DNA of 64,000 nucleotides from Pedobacter sp. AK013 (GCF_014205835.1 NZ_JACHCQ010000011.1:62001-126000), one strand, 5' to 3'; shown: positions 9,801 through 18,333, counted from the first letter of the stretch. Notes: generated from the sequence alone by a model not told the origin. Made by a program: numbers and translations.

Positions 9801-12800
9801 TTACGTCGCCTGTGCTTGTGCCACCAATACTTAACGGATTAACAGTGATCTGAACATCATCACTGGATGTAGAGCAGTTGGTATCGCTTATTGTCCATCT
9901 AAAGGTATACGCATTTCCGGCCTGCAAACCAGTGATTGTTGTATTGCCCTGTGTGTCATCTGTAAAAGTTACGGCGGTTGGCGCAGTAACAGTTGTCCAC
10001 TTGCCTGTGCCAATTATTGGTGTATTTCCTTTTAAGGTGTAAGTGTTAGCATTGCAGATTGCTTCATCCGGACCCGCGTTTGGTAGTGTTGCACTTGGTA
10101 AAACCGTAATAGTGATGCTGGCAGATGTACCTGGGCAGCCATTTGCAGATACGGGTATAATGGTATAAGTTACCGTGCCTGGGCTGGTACCTGAGTTGAT
10201 TAAAAAATCATTGATCTGGGTTCCTGCCGATGCCACGGCTCTATTGCTATTTCCGGTTATTGCGCCAGTTACCGTACTGGTATAGGTATAGTTTACAGCT
10301 GTTAGGTTTGTTGTTAAGGTAATAGTTGATGAAGTAGCGCTACAGATGGTTGTATTAGCTGCAGTTGGTGTTACAATAGGGTTAGGTTTAATGGTAACTA
10401 CAAAATTAAATGGCATTCCATCACAACCATCAAAATGGGGAGTGATGATATAAGTTACACTTGCGTCAGCATTAAGATCAGTATTGGTGAGGATATCGTT
10501 AATAGATCCGCTTCCGTTGTTGGTATAGCCACTTGCAGATGCAGTTCCGGTAGCGGTCCAGGTATAGGTTACACCCACTACCGCAGAAGTTGGGGTATAT
10601 GCAACGCTATTACCTGTACAGATGGTTTTTGCCGCTGCACTCGTTAAACTGATATTGGGTTTTATTTTTAGGATGATGTCGTCATCAATCTGGTTGCAGG
10701 GGGCGGCCAGTGCGGTAGTAACCCTTAGCCGTAAAGTAACCGTACCCGCCGTTTTTTCGGCTGTGGTTGGCTCGTAGGTTGCGTTTAAATCGTTTCTGCT
10801 GGGTGTAAATGTTCCTAATCCGCCAATCCAGGTTTGTGTTGTAGTGGCCCCATTCACTGTTCCGCTTAAAGTAAAGCTTGGATCGTTGAAACAAATGCTT
10901 TGGTCAGGACCTGCACTAATTACGGGTGCCGTGCTGAAGGTTAAGGTTTGGGTATCTTCGGCCGTGCCGCAATTATTTTTATGGACAACCTTTATTGTAT
11001 AAGTATCGTAGCTATCGAATTTTATCGATGGGTATTTAGAATTTGCAGTTGTGCCACTAGTAAAGCTATAAGTTCCTGATCCCGATGGGGTAACTGTCCA
11101 GGTGTAGCTATCAGGTAGTTCCTGAGTGGTTCCGCTAATTAGCGTTTTGGTGGGGCCTGTTGTAGTATTGTTAAAATCGTAAGTGGCCAGGTTACACAAT
11201 GTGATGTTAGGTGATAGCGTAGCTACCGGACTTTCATTTACCACAACAGTTTGAGGTGTGCTGGTAATTATACCACATGATGGCGTGCTGATACTTAAAG
11301 TAATGGTATAAGTGCCAGGACTGGTAAAATTGAACTCCAGTTCTTTGCTTGCGGCATTTGTACCACCTGTAAAGCCCACAGCTGGGCTAACTGACCACGA
11401 ATAGTTATTAGCCGCATTACAGATATTATCTAAAACAGAAAGATCGGTGGCTTTTAACGTTGTTCCAGAGCAAATTGTAGTTGACGGCAAGCTAAAATCA
11501 GGCTTTGGTGGATCTTGGATACAGATGGTCATTTCTACAGGATCGGCATCACATTCGCCTGTTATATTTTTAGATTCTAGCCTGATAATATGCTCTCCAT
11601 GCGTTGGAAATATATATGTAAAATTGTATGATTTAGGCTTATCAGCCGCTTTAATCACGCCATCTACATACCAGTTATAGGTTACATTATTTGGGGTACA
11701 GGCTGGTGTATTAGTATTCGGATTTTCGCCCAAAAGGGAGGTATTAACAAATATGATATTGGCATTGGTACAACCCGGTGTATTAAAAGTAAATGAGTTT
11801 ATAGGTTTTACCACCACTTTAGCCGAAGAGGAAACGGGCGTACCCATGGTAGAACAGAAAGCGTTTGATACCCTAATGGATACATCAAATGCATTGTAAA
11901 TCGTGCCAGCACTCGACGTTGAAACACTTCCGCATGATGATTTGGCGTAAGGATGTGTTACCTTGCCGCCGTTGGTAATAATTTCGCAAAGGGTGTGGAT
12001 CGTTGTAACCTGGTCGCCCCAAGTAATGGTATAAATATCTCCGGGGAAATTATTTTGGATACCTGAAGTTGAAGTAACATCAACATTAAAGGTAAAATCG
12101 GCAGACGGCAAACATAATACCGTATTTCCGGTATTAGCAAAGGCTGTAATTGCTTTGTTATTGATTAATAGGTAGGCTTTTGTTGCCACCGTACCATTTG
12201 GCATTACTGCTTTGGTATAAATGGTATAATGTGTCTGTTGGGCTGTAAAAGTTTGTATTGCAGTAGGGAAGTTGATTAATACCGGACTACCTCCGTTTAC
12301 TTCATCGGTTATGCGCGCAGTAACGGTACTGTTTGCCGTAGATTCGTTTGTGAGGGAGAAAGAATTATTGGCCCTACTAATACAGGTACCAAAGGTTTCA
12401 CTGTTTGCTGCATTTAACAAGGTTGAAGTTAGCTTGGCCTCAACCGCCGCCCCTGCCTTTATTTCAAATGTGGAAGAGGGCGCGCTTATAGATACCGGAT
12501 TGGTTGATTTTACCCTTACGCTATAGCCGGTACCTGGAGTAAGGGGAATAGGAAGTATGCCATTTATATAAGTGCTATAAAAACCCGTGTAAGTTCCAAT
12601 AAGGGTTTCGGCACCGAAATTTCCGTTTTGATCTGATAAATAGAGTTGGAATTGATTGTTCTGTGCTATACAACTTGTTGGTACTGTAAAAGGAACAGCA
12701 ATCGTACTGCCCGGTGTAAACGGCCCAGGATCTACCGTGCCAATATTAACCTGGGCAAAACTTGCTGACGTAAACAACAATGCCCCAAAAAATAGGACAA

Positions 12801-12834
12801 AAGAAATCCATTTCCTTTTACAATGAATCTTCAT
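6877..12834 (-). CDS. Giant T9SS-exported surface adhesin (PKD/Ig-like repeats, CHU_C C-terminus)
   Basis: A 1985-residue protein with signal peptide MKIHCKRKWISFVLFFGALL through SASFAQ. The body is Thr/Ser/Asn-rich and built from repeated beta domains. Ig-like units carry cues such as GPDEAIC and GADQSLC with YTFRWTIS (about residues 920-1180), then two units with YQWQSS (about 1190-1370). PKD domains show the WDFGDGS-type motif near residues 1568, 1745 and 1825, with a variant NFDNGQ near 1478. The last hundred residues (NIPNSFMPAS, FNKWGELIWET, GWDGTYKGQ, PQGVYYWKV) match the gliding-motility-associated C-terminal domain (TIGR04131), a T9SS sorting signal. With the adjoining PorP/SprF gene it resembles the sprB-sprF arrangement. 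Likely roles are surface adhesion or gliding; the ligand is unknown. Confidence 0.93.
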   Translation of the reverse strand: MKIHCKRKWISFVLFFGALLFTSASFAQVNIGTVDPGPFTPGSTIAVPFTVPTSCIAQNNQFQLYLSDQNGNFGAETLIGTYTGFYSTYINGILPIPLTPGTGYSVRVKSTNPVSISAPSSTFEIKAGAAVEAKLTSTLLNAANSETFGTCISRANNSFSLTNESTANSTVTARITDEVNGGSPVLINFPTAIQTFTAQQTHYTIYTKAVMPNGTVATKAYLLINNKAITAFANTGNTVLCLPSADFTFNVDVTSTSGIQNNFPGDIYTITWGDQVTTIHTLCEIITNGGKVTHPYAKSSCGSVSTSSAGTIYNAFDVSIRVSNAFCSTMGTPVSSSAKVVVKPINSFTFNTPGCTNANIIFVNTSLLGENPNTNTPACTPNNVTYNWYVDGVIKAADKPKSYNFTYIFPTHGEHIIRLESKNITGECDADPVEMTICIQDPPKPDFSLPSTTICSGTTLKATDLSVLDNICNAANNYSWSVSPAVGFTGGTNAASKELEFNFTSPGTYTITLSISTPSCGIITSTPQTVVVNESPVATLSPNITLCNLATYDFNNTTTGPTKTLISGTTQELPDSYTWTVTPSGSGTYSFTSGTTANSKYPSIKFDSYDTYTIKVVHKNNCGTAEDTQTLTFSTAPVISAGPDQSICFNDPSFTLSGTVNGATTTQTWIGGLGTFTPSRNDLNATYEPTTAEKTAGTVTLRLRVTTALAAPCNQIDDDIILKIKPNISLTSAAAKTICTGNSVAYTPTSAVVGVTYTWTATGTASASGYTNNGSGSINDILTNTDLNADASVTYIITPHFDGCDGMPFNFVVTIKPNPIVTPTAANTTICSATSSTITLTTNLTAVNYTYTSTVTGAITGNSNRAVASAGTQINDFLINSGTSPGTVTYTIIPVSANGCPGTSASITITVLPSATLPNAGPDEAICNANTYTLKGNTPIIGTGKWTTVTAPTAVTFTDDTQGNTTITGLQAGNAYTFRWTISDTNCSTSSDDVQITVNPLSIGGTSTGDVSVCAGANGGNINLTGQVGNIIRWERSIDNGANWSTITSTANPYVFSNLTITTQYRAIVQSGSCAEATSSITTVTVNPGTVAANAGADQSLCSGSSISLNGNNPAPNSGVWTLTSGQIGYTITDPTLYNTTVTGLVPGQTYTFRWTISGFNGCPPSVDDVTVTYYSPVTNNIGPSSAPICAGQSVTITGDMPTGGTGTFAYQWQSSADGNTWSNIPSAINKDLSLIVSTSTYFRRLVNSTICTSISNSLQITVLPGLTNNTISADQNICIGVAAAALTGAIPSGGSGTYVYQWQSSLNGTAWSDVLGANSVNFTPPTPTVSIYYRRSVASGACSNNLSNQIKITVNPHAQAEITYTKNVDCAPFILNASNIAATLYPDRNSIYTWFANNVQIGVGATFPGYTIMNGNESVTIKLVVTSSLGCNTDEKSEVFSTLPVVTPSFTPSATEGCGPLSVTFTNTTNPLNGATYSWNFDNGQSSTLAQPAAITFLADPSGKDKTYNITLTTTLPCGPPVVTPATVIVHAKPVAMFSPDKTTGCADLLVNFTNTGPESAGTTYTYDFGDGSTPETYTDRQTVRHIFKTLVVKDFTVNMTATNGCGTTNAIPVIIRVSPNNIIPELVVNGNEKSGCAPFTVNFINNTSGASSFTYTFTNEDTGEISTAFSTTTGVFPKTFDKPGKYTIRLDAENDCSKNSTSETVTILPQPTVGFMADKTIGCTNLIVKFKNTSVGAVGYIWDFGDGSPTSTDFEPQHTYTGSGVNYTVTLTAINSLRCPNTLSLPDFIQIVAPPLATFTVSPGNELSIPNYSFGFKDTSTGAISWEWSFGDGAKSTLQNPNHTYANEGAYNVTLKVLNKEGCSSSTFQSVRIIGVPGYLNIPNSFMPASAKNEIKTFKAKGRGIKEWNMSVFNKWGELIWETTKLDDGAPLEGWDGTYKGQDQPQGVYYWKVDIKFINGSDWKGMTYDSSPPKKTGVIYLIR

Positions 12835-12919
12835 AAATCTCTAACACTAGGGAATGATTTTATTGCGTTCTGGAAGCTTTGTTAGTTAAACTTGCTTTAA
12901 TCCAATCTCAGAAATGAGT

Positions 12920-12953
12920 ATTCGGCCTAAGACGCGTCAATAAATATCCGAAT
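12920..12953. promoter_or_regulatory. Nested palindrome upstream of the giant adhesin gene
   Basis: ATTCGG at 12920-12925 pairs with CCGAAT at 12948-12953 around a perfect central palindrome GACGCGTC at 12931-12938. It lies about 90 to 120 bases upstream of the adhesin start codon and could be a regulator site. No protein is known to me for it. Confidence 0.3.
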
Positions 12954-13061
12954 GCTAAGAACGTGATTTTTGTACTACGCTTATAAAACTTTACATCAAC
13001 ATCAACTAAATGAATGGGTTATAGGATTGATAAAGCTTCGTTTTTGATAGCAATAGGGCAT

Positions 13062-13093
13062 AAAAAAACCCTCAGGGCATTAAGCCTTGAGGG
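13062..13093 (-). terminator. Intrinsic terminator of groES-groEL
   Basis: On the minus strand CCCTCAAGGC pairs with GCCCTGAGGG (one G-T pair) over a 5-base loop and is followed by seven T. It lies 39 bases past the groEL stop codon. Confidence 0.88.
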
Positions 13094-13131
13094 AATATTT
13101 TTACACGAAATCGTTTCGTTACAGAATGGTA

Positions 13132-14766
13132 TTACATCATACCACCCATGCCGCCGCCGCCCATTGGAGGCATTGGAGCACCGCCTTCTTCAGGCTCGTC
13201 TGCTAAAACAACTTCAGTAGTTAATAACATTGCTGCAATAGAAGCTGCATTTTCCAATGCCACACGGCTTACTTTAGTTGGGTCGATAACACCGGCACCA
13301 ATTAAGTTTTCGTAAACATCAGTACGGGCATTGTAACCGTAATCAGCTGTACCTTCTTTTACCTTTTGTACTACGATAGAACCTTCAATACCTGCGTTTT
13401 CGCAGATCTGGCGTAATGGTTCTTCAATAGCACGACGAATGATTTGAATACCAGTATTCTCATCCTCGTTTGATCCTTTTAAATCTGCAATTGAAGCAAC
13501 TGCACGGATGAAGGCAACGCCACCACCAGCAACAATGCCTTCTTCTACAGCCGCACGGGTTGCATGTAAAGCATCATCAACACGGTCTTTTTTCTCTTTC
13601 ATTTCAACCTCACTCGCTGCACCTACGTAAAGAACGGCAACACCGCCAGCTAATTTAGCCAAACGCTCTTGTAATTTTTCTTTATCGTAGTCAGAAGTAG
13701 TCGTTTCGATCTGGGCTTTAATCTGGTTAACACGTGCTTTAATGTCATCAGTGTTACCAGCACCGTTAATTACAGTGGTATTGTCTTTGTCAACAACCAC
13801 TTTTTCTGCAGAACCTAAATAAGTTAAATCAGCATTTTCTAATTTATAACCTCTTTCTTCTGAGATAACAGTACCGCCGGTTAAAATCGCGATGTCTTCT
13901 AACATGGCTTTTCTTCTGTCGCCAAAACCTGGTGCTTTAACAGCAACAACTTTTAATGAACCACGGATTTTGTTAACCACTAAAGTAGCTAAAGCTTCAC
14001 CATCTAAATCTTCAGAAATGATCACCAATGGTTTACCAGTTTGAACGGTTTTTTCTAAAACAGGCAACAGTTCTTTCATGTTGCTGATTTTTTTGTCGTA
14101 GATTAAAATGTAAGGATTATCTAATTCAGCTTCCATTTTATCTGCGTTGGTAACAAAGTATGGAGATAAATAACCTCTGTCAAATTGCATACCTTCAACG
14201 GTTTTAACTTCAGTTTCAGTACCTTTAGCTTCTTCAACAGTAATTACACCATCTTTACCAACCTTACCCATTGCCTCAGCAATCAAAGCACCGATTACTT
14301 CATCGTTGTTCGCTGAGATAGATGCAACTTGTTTAATTTTGTTGTTGTCTTCGCCAACAGTTTGTGATTGCGCTTTTAAGTTTTCTACAACGGCAGCAAC
14401 CGCTTTATCAATACCACGTTTTAAATCCATTGGGTTTGCACCAGCAGCAACGTTTTTAATACCTGTAGTAATAATTGCCTGAGCCAATACAGTTGCAGTA
14501 GTAGTACCATCACCAGCAATATCAGCTGTTTTTGAAGCTACTTCTTTAACCATTTGAGCCCCCATGTTCTCAACTGCATCTTTCAATTCGATTTCTTTTG
14601 CAACTGTAACACCATCTTTAGTGATTGCTGGCGAACCGAATTTTTTATCGATAATTACGTTACGGCCTTTTGGGCCTAAAGTTACTTTTACTGCATTTGC
14701 AAGAATATCAACACCTCTTTTCAGGGCGTCGCGTGCTTCTACGTTATATTTTACTTGTTTTGACAT
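13132..14766 (-). CDS. groEL: Chaperonin GroEL (60 kDa, Hsp60)
   Basis: A 544-residue chaperonin, the normal length. It has the start [35 protein letters not shown], the ATP-binding [14 protein letters not shown], the apical segment, the signature [14 protein letters not shown], and the Gly/Met-rich tail GGGGMGGMM. GroEL tetradecamers fold client proteins in an ATP cycle capped by GroES. groES lies just upstream in the same direction with a 120-base gap that carries an imperfect inverted repeat. A strong terminator follows groEL. Confidence 0.99.
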   Translation of the reverse strand: MSKQVKYNVEARDALKRGVDILANAVKVTLGPKGRNVIIDKKFGSPAITKDGVTVAKEIELKDAVENMGAQMVKEVASKTADIAGDGTTTATVLAQAIITTGIKNVAAGANPMDLKRGIDKAVAAVVENLKAQSQTVGEDNNKIKQVASISANNDEVIGALIAEAMGKVGKDGVITVEEAKGTETEVKTVEGMQFDRGYLSPYFVTNADKMEAELDNPYILIYDKKISNMKELLPVLEKTVQTGKPLVIISEDLDGEALATLVVNKIRGSLKVVAVKAPGFGDRRKAMLEDIAILTGGTVISEERGYKLENADLTYLGSAEKVVVDKDNTTVINGAGNTDDIKARVNQIKAQIETTTSDYDKEKLQERLAKLAGGVAVLYVGAASEVEMKEKKDRVDDALHATRAAVEEGIVAGGGVAFIRAVASIADLKGSNEDENTGIQIIRRAIEEPLRQICENAGIEGSIVVQKVKEGTADYGYNARTDVYENLIGAGVIDPTKVSRVALENAASIAAMLLTTEVVLADEPEEGGAPMPPMGGGGMGGMM

Positions 14767-14782
14767 TATTTTTTAAATTTTG

Positions 14783-14881
14783 AATGATTGTATGAGAGTA
14801 TGTTTGAGTTTCCCTCATTTAATATTTATTTCTTTGATTTATGCTGAATTTACTCATTCGAAATTCAGTCATTCAATCATT
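14783..14881 (-). repeat. Inverted repeat in the groES-groEL spacer
   Basis: AATGATTGTATGA at 14783-14795 is matched 12 of 13 by the reverse complement of TCATTCAATCATT near 14869-14881. Within it lies a perfect hairpin, CTGAATTT (14844-14851) with AAATTCAG (14861-14868). Both would be transcribed between groES and groEL, as a possible processing or stabilising structure. Confidence 0.45.
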
Positions 14882-14886
14882 ACTTG

Positions 14887-15177
14887 TTACCCAACAACAG
14901 CGTAAATATCAGTTTCGCGCATAATTAAGTAATCTTTACCTTCGTAAGGGAATTCGGTACCACCGTATTTACCATAAATTACAACATCGCCAACTTTTAC
15001 ACTCGCTTTTTTACCTTCAGCATCTTCTTCAGAAACAGAAACTACAGTTCCTTTAGATGGTTTTTCTTTTGCGGTATCAGGGATATACAAACCTGATGCA
15101 GTTTTTTCTTCTGCCGCAGCCGGTTCAACGATAACTCTGTTCGAACTGCCAGCAATTGGTTTAAGGTTTAACGCCAT
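14887..15177 (-). CDS. groES: Co-chaperonin GroES (10 kDa)
   Basis: A 96-residue protein with the family pattern: an N-terminal strand (LKPIAGSSNRVIVEPAAAEEKTASGLYIPD) containing the mobile loop, then SKGTVVSVSEE, VKVGDVVIYGKYGGTEFPYEGKDYLIM and the end ETDIYAVVG. It forms the heptameric lid of GroEL. It is the first gene of the groES-groEL operon. I looked for the CIRCE inverted repeat of HrcA upstream and did not find one, so heat-shock control here is probably through another route. Confidence 0.99.
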   Translation of the reverse strand: MALNLKPIAGSSNRVIVEPAAAEEKTASGLYIPDTAKEKPSKGTVVSVSEEDAEGKKASVKVGDVVIYGKYGGTEFPYEGKDYLIMRETDIYAVVG

Positions 15178-15507
15178 AACTTTTATTATTTTTTTATTTT
15201 GATTTGAGTTTTTTTAACTAAGCTTACAATTAACACTTTTTATGCCAAGTGGTTTTGAGGGACAAATTTTCACCAAACTGTCAATCTTTTTACCCTAATC
15301 GAGAATGTGGGTGTCAGCATGGCAGTAAGTTTTTAAATTTTGAGACAGATTTATAGTTTAATTCTTGGCCCTTCCCTGCGCGATCATCATGCTGAATTTA
15401 TTTTACAAGTAGCAATAGTATTTTCAATTGCCTTGTAGCTACTACGTGGTCAGCATCTTTTCTGCAAGATAGACCCTGAAATAAATTCAGGGCAACGACT
15501 TGAAAAT
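15178..15507 (-). promoter_or_regulatory. groES leader/promoter region with an embedded dispersed repeat
   Basis: This 330-base gap holds no gene. The part next to groES is AT-rich and must contain the groESL promoter. A TTGACAG near 15285 on the minus strand is the only -35-like element I can see, and I assign no definite promoter. The part next to 15508 is a REP-like repeat, listed separately. Confidence 0.35.
15382..15494. repeat. REP-like dispersed repeat, copy B, with an internal insertion
   Basis: The copy shares the left end (GATCATCATGCTGAA), the TCAGCATCTTT middle and the CCCTGAA/TTCAGGG hairpin with copy A at 1685-1756. About 45 extra bases (roughly 15402-15448) separate the arms of its first hairpin. 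It lies between groES and the DUF4130 gene. Confidence 0.7.
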
Positions 15508-16272
15508 TTAAAGTATCGCTTTTTCCGTTAAATATTTCCAATACCTTTTGGGCACATGCTGCAAATGTAGTTTAGTATTTTTTCGGGCTACAATATTTGC
15601 ACTTTTAAAATAATCTTTCCAAAGAGCGGCATATAAAGCTTCACCATCATCCATTAAAATTGATGCCGGATTTTGTTTTTTTACTCCGTTGGTAAAGCTA
15701 ATTGTAATTTCTTCAACAGTGCTTAAATTATAGTGCAGCCCGTATTTACGTTTTAAATCATAAATCACCCATTGTTGATCTGCATATCTGTTTTTAAAAT
15801 GGTTAGATATTAAAGGCAGCACATTAAAATCGGGGTCGATACCGGCATAAAAGATCCCATCGCTGGTTTTCTGAAAACGGATAAATGCTTCCATTCTGTG
15901 TTTTTCTCGCTCTACACTTTTGGCGTATTTGGCCAGGGCAATTACATGCGCATTGCCATAGTTACTTTCGGCACCCAACTGATTTTGAAAAATATATAGC
16001 GCAAATTGAAGGAGATGGTTGTAAGCTTCTGGAATTTCTGATAAATAACTGCAATAAAACTTGCGGAGCCATTCTTTCTTCAGTTTCTTTTGAAGCCCAG
16101 CCCAAACGCGGTCGGCCTTTATTGGATCAGTAATAATCGTAGCACTTTCTGCAAAAGCTTCAGGTTGGAATATTTCGGTTGATTTGAGCACTACTTTGCC
16201 AGGCTTGCGTTCAAACCATTCAAAAACAGCTGTTAAAAGCCCTTGAAGGGAGCCATCGAAAATGTAAGTCAT
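15508..16272 (-). CDS. DUF4130 (TIGR03915) putative DNA metabolism protein
   Basis: A 254-residue protein beginning MTYIFDGSLQGLLTAVFEWF, the hallmark start of the TIGR03915/DUF4130 family. The middle has the conserved RMEAFIRFQKTSDGIFYAGIDPDFNVLPLISNHF-like block (about residues 131-165), then DRYADQQW-type and WKDYFKSANI segments. In other bacteria the domain is found fused to, or beside, uracil-DNA-glycosylase-like domains. It is nearly always next to a radical-SAM protein of TIGR03916, as here (gene 16371-17627, 98 bases upstream, same strand). The function is unproven; a DNA repair or modification role is inferred from that partnership. Confidence 0.88.
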   Translation of the reverse strand: MTYIFDGSLQGLLTAVFEWFERKPGKVVLKSTEIFQPEAFAESATIITDPIKADRVWAGLQKKLKKEWLRKFYCSYLSEIPEAYNHLLQFALYIFQNQLGAESNYGNAHVIALAKYAKSVEREKHRMEAFIRFQKTSDGIFYAGIDPDFNVLPLISNHFKNRYADQQWVIYDLKRKYGLHYNLSTVEEITISFTNGVKKQNPASILMDDGEALYAALWKDYFKSANIVARKNTKLHLQHVPKRYWKYLTEKAIL

Positions 16273-16289
16273 GGAATCTATTTTTAGCC

Positions 16290-16358
16290 CGTCATTCCCG
16301 CGAAGGCGGGAATCTTAATGCCATAGCTTTGAGATTCCCAATCAAGTTGGGAATGACG
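16290..16358. repeat. Palindromic repeat with GTCATTCCC/GGGAATGAC ends
   Basis: The outer arms CGTCATTCCC and GGGAATGACG enclose two inner hairpins, ATTCCCGC with GCGGGAAT and ATTCCCAA with TTGGGAAT. It sits between the two genes of the radical-SAM/DUF4130 pair and is a typical REP/MITE-like intergenic element. Confidence 0.75.
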
Positions 16359-16370
16359 ATCATAGGGTTT

Positions 16371-17627
16371 TTAAAACAATATCATCTGGTTGCTATCTGT
16401 TTTTAAATATTTACTTTGACTTTCGGCCAAAATAAAAGCTTTAATCTGTGTGCCCTGATAATCTTTCAGCTGATAGGGGCTATCCAGGTAAACAATAAAG
16501 TGTTTAGCCCGGTTATAAGCTACGCCGATTTTTTTCAACTGGTCAATCCTGAGTTTTCCGAACTTCCTGGCCTGTACAATTTTCTGGGCCGACATTACAC
16601 CGATACCCGGTATGCGTAAAATCATTTTATAATCAGCGGTATTAATGTCCACAGGGAAATGTTGCATATTTCTAATCGCCCAGCTTAATTTTGGGTCGAT
16701 ATCAATATCAAGGTTTGGGTTGGCATCATTTAAAATTTCCTGTACTTTAAAGCCATAAAACCGCATCAGCCAATCGGTTTGGTACAGTCTGTTTTCTCTA
16801 AGCAATGGTGGTTGTGTACCAAGTATAGGCATTCTGGTATCGTTGCTAATGGGTACATAACCGGAATAATAAACTCTTTTTAGGGAAAAATTTTTGTAAA
16901 ACGTATCCGCAGTGTACATAATATCTTTGTCGCTTTCTGGTGTGGCGCCAATAACCATCTGTGTACTTTGGCCTGCAGGTACAAAAGTTGGTATATGTTT
17001 GATCATTTTTTTATCGGCAGTAAATTGGCTGATCTGCTGTTGTACAAAAGCCAAAGGTTTAATTACCTCTTCGTGATTTTTCTCGGGCGCCAAAAGCTTT
17101 AAGCCGGCTTCGGTTGGCATTTCTAAATTAATACTCATCCGGTCCGCATATAAGCCAGCTTCCTTAATTAATTCGTCGCTGGCGCCTGGAATGGTTTTTA
17201 AATGGATATAGCCATTGTAGTTCTGCTCTAAACGGAGTTTTTTAACAACTAATAACAGTCTTTCCATGGTAAAATCGGCATTTTTAAAAATCCCTGAGCT
17301 TAAGAACAGTCCTTCAATATAGTTGCGGCGATAAAAATTCATGGTCAGTTCTACCACTTCATCTACTGTAAAGGCGGCACGTCTTACGTCGTTACTTTTG
17401 CGCGAAACGCAGAACAAACAATCGTAGATACAATGATTAGTTAGGAGAATTTTTAAAAGCGAAACGCATCGGCCATCTTCGGTGTAGGTATGGCAAATGC
17501 CCGATGCATGACTGTCGCCCACGCCTTTACTGGCATTTTTTCTCGTGCCGCCGCTTGATGAACAAGAAACATCATATTTAGCGGCGTCAGCAAGAATATT
17601 TAATTTTTCACGGATTCGATCGAACAT
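16371..17627 (-). CDS. Putative DNA modification/repair radical SAM protein (TIGR03916)
   Basis: A 418-residue radical SAM enzyme. The 4Fe-4S motif CxxxCxxC is at C66, C70 and C73 in NHCIYDCLFC. The N-terminal part has an extra cysteine-containing block (SCSSSGGTRKN, then GICHTYTEDGRCVSLLK) conserved in this subfamily. The C-terminus carries a helix-hairpin-helix DNA-binding motif (MILRIPGIGVMSAQKIVQAR, followed by KLRIDQLKKIGV). The combination of radical chemistry and HhH suggests action on DNA, like spore photoproduct lyase, but the substrate is unknown. It is followed by its usual partner, the DUF4130 protein, after a 98-base gap holding a palindromic repeat. Confidence 0.9.
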   Translation of the reverse strand: MFDRIREKLNILADAAKYDVSCSSSGGTRKNASKGVGDSHASGICHTYTEDGRCVSLLKILLTNHCIYDCLFCVSRKSNDVRRAAFTVDEVVELTMNFYRRNYIEGLFLSSGIFKNADFTMERLLLVVKKLRLEQNYNGYIHLKTIPGASDELIKEAGLYADRMSINLEMPTEAGLKLLAPEKNHEEVIKPLAFVQQQISQFTADKKMIKHIPTFVPAGQSTQMVIGATPESDKDIMYTADTFYKNFSLKRVYYSGYVPISNDTRMPILGTQPPLLRENRLYQTDWLMRFYGFKVQEILNDANPNLDIDIDPKLSWAIRNMQHFPVDINTADYKMILRIPGIGVMSAQKIVQARKFGKLRIDQLKKIGVAYNRAKHFIVYLDSPYQLKDYQGTQIKAFILAESQSKYLKTDSNQMILF

Positions 17628-17720
17628 AGGGATGTATTTACTAACAAAGATAGTTTAATAACTAAAAATATTAGTAAATAGATGCGCCTAACCTATTCTA
17701 TTTTGGAATAATAATGCAAA

Positions 17721-18248
17721 CTAAAAACTGTTCGAAGGGTTGAGTTTTCTGCTTATTGGCAGTTGATGTGCAATATTATAACTATCCTGATAGTATTTCA
17801 GTTCAGAAAAGAAGCGGTCGGCCTCTATTTCGTGGTTTTTAAGTGGGCTAAAGTTGGCCACGAAATCCGGGTTTTTAAATGCAATTTGATAAAAGTAACC
17901 CCCATTGTGGTTATCGAACATTTCGGTTACACTGGTAATGTTTTCCCATCCAGAAAAAAACTCGGTTCTCCGATATAAGAAAGAAGTGCTCTTTAATTTA
18001 AAACTTATACCTTTTTCACTGATTAAGATTTTACTATGTACAAAAATCTGTGTTTTGGTAATCCATAATAAAAGAAGCGCCATTAAAATAATTGATAGCG
18101 AAACAAATATCAAAGTAGACGTTTCGGAAAGTGAGGTGGGTAAACTAAAAAGACAATACAACATTAAGGAGATGAATAAAACAGGAATGCCAACCATCGC
18201 GATTAACAAAACACTATTTTTATGATATTTTAGTTTGTAGGGATGCAT
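17721..18248 (-). CDS. Hypothetical membrane protein, STM3941/PH-like
   Basis: A 175-residue protein with two membrane segments (about residues 14-36 and 44-65). A soluble C-terminal part follows with ILISEKGISFKLKS and FFSGWENITSVTEM, a pattern seen in bacterial membrane-anchored PH-like (STM3941 type) proteins. I do not recognise a specific function. It is monocistronic and read in the same direction as the radical SAM gene downstream. Confidence 0.6.
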   Translation of the reverse strand: MHPYKLKYHKNSVLLIAMVGIPVLFISLMLYCLFSLPTSLSETSTLIFVSLSIILMALLLLWITKTQIFVHSKILISEKGISFKLKSTSFLYRRTEFFSGWENITSVTEMFDNHNGGYFYQIAFKNPDFVANFSPLKNHEIEADRFFSELKYYQDSYNIAHQLPISRKLNPSNSF

Positions 18249-18333
18249 GAGGATTAATTTTTACAAATTTAAGTCCTATTGCATTGTTCCAAAATACTTA
18301 TTAATAGGTATTTTTTAATAGTCTTTTTGTAGG

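Noticed and set aside
7631..11680. Many open frames of 60-110 codons on the plus strand across the giant adhesin gene
   Set aside because: They are antisense shadows of a repetitive, Thr/Asn-rich coding sequence; none has recognisable domains.
15178..15290. CIRCE element (HrcA operator) upstream of groES
   Set aside because: I looked for the TTAGCACTC/GAGTGCTAA inverted repeat and did not see it.
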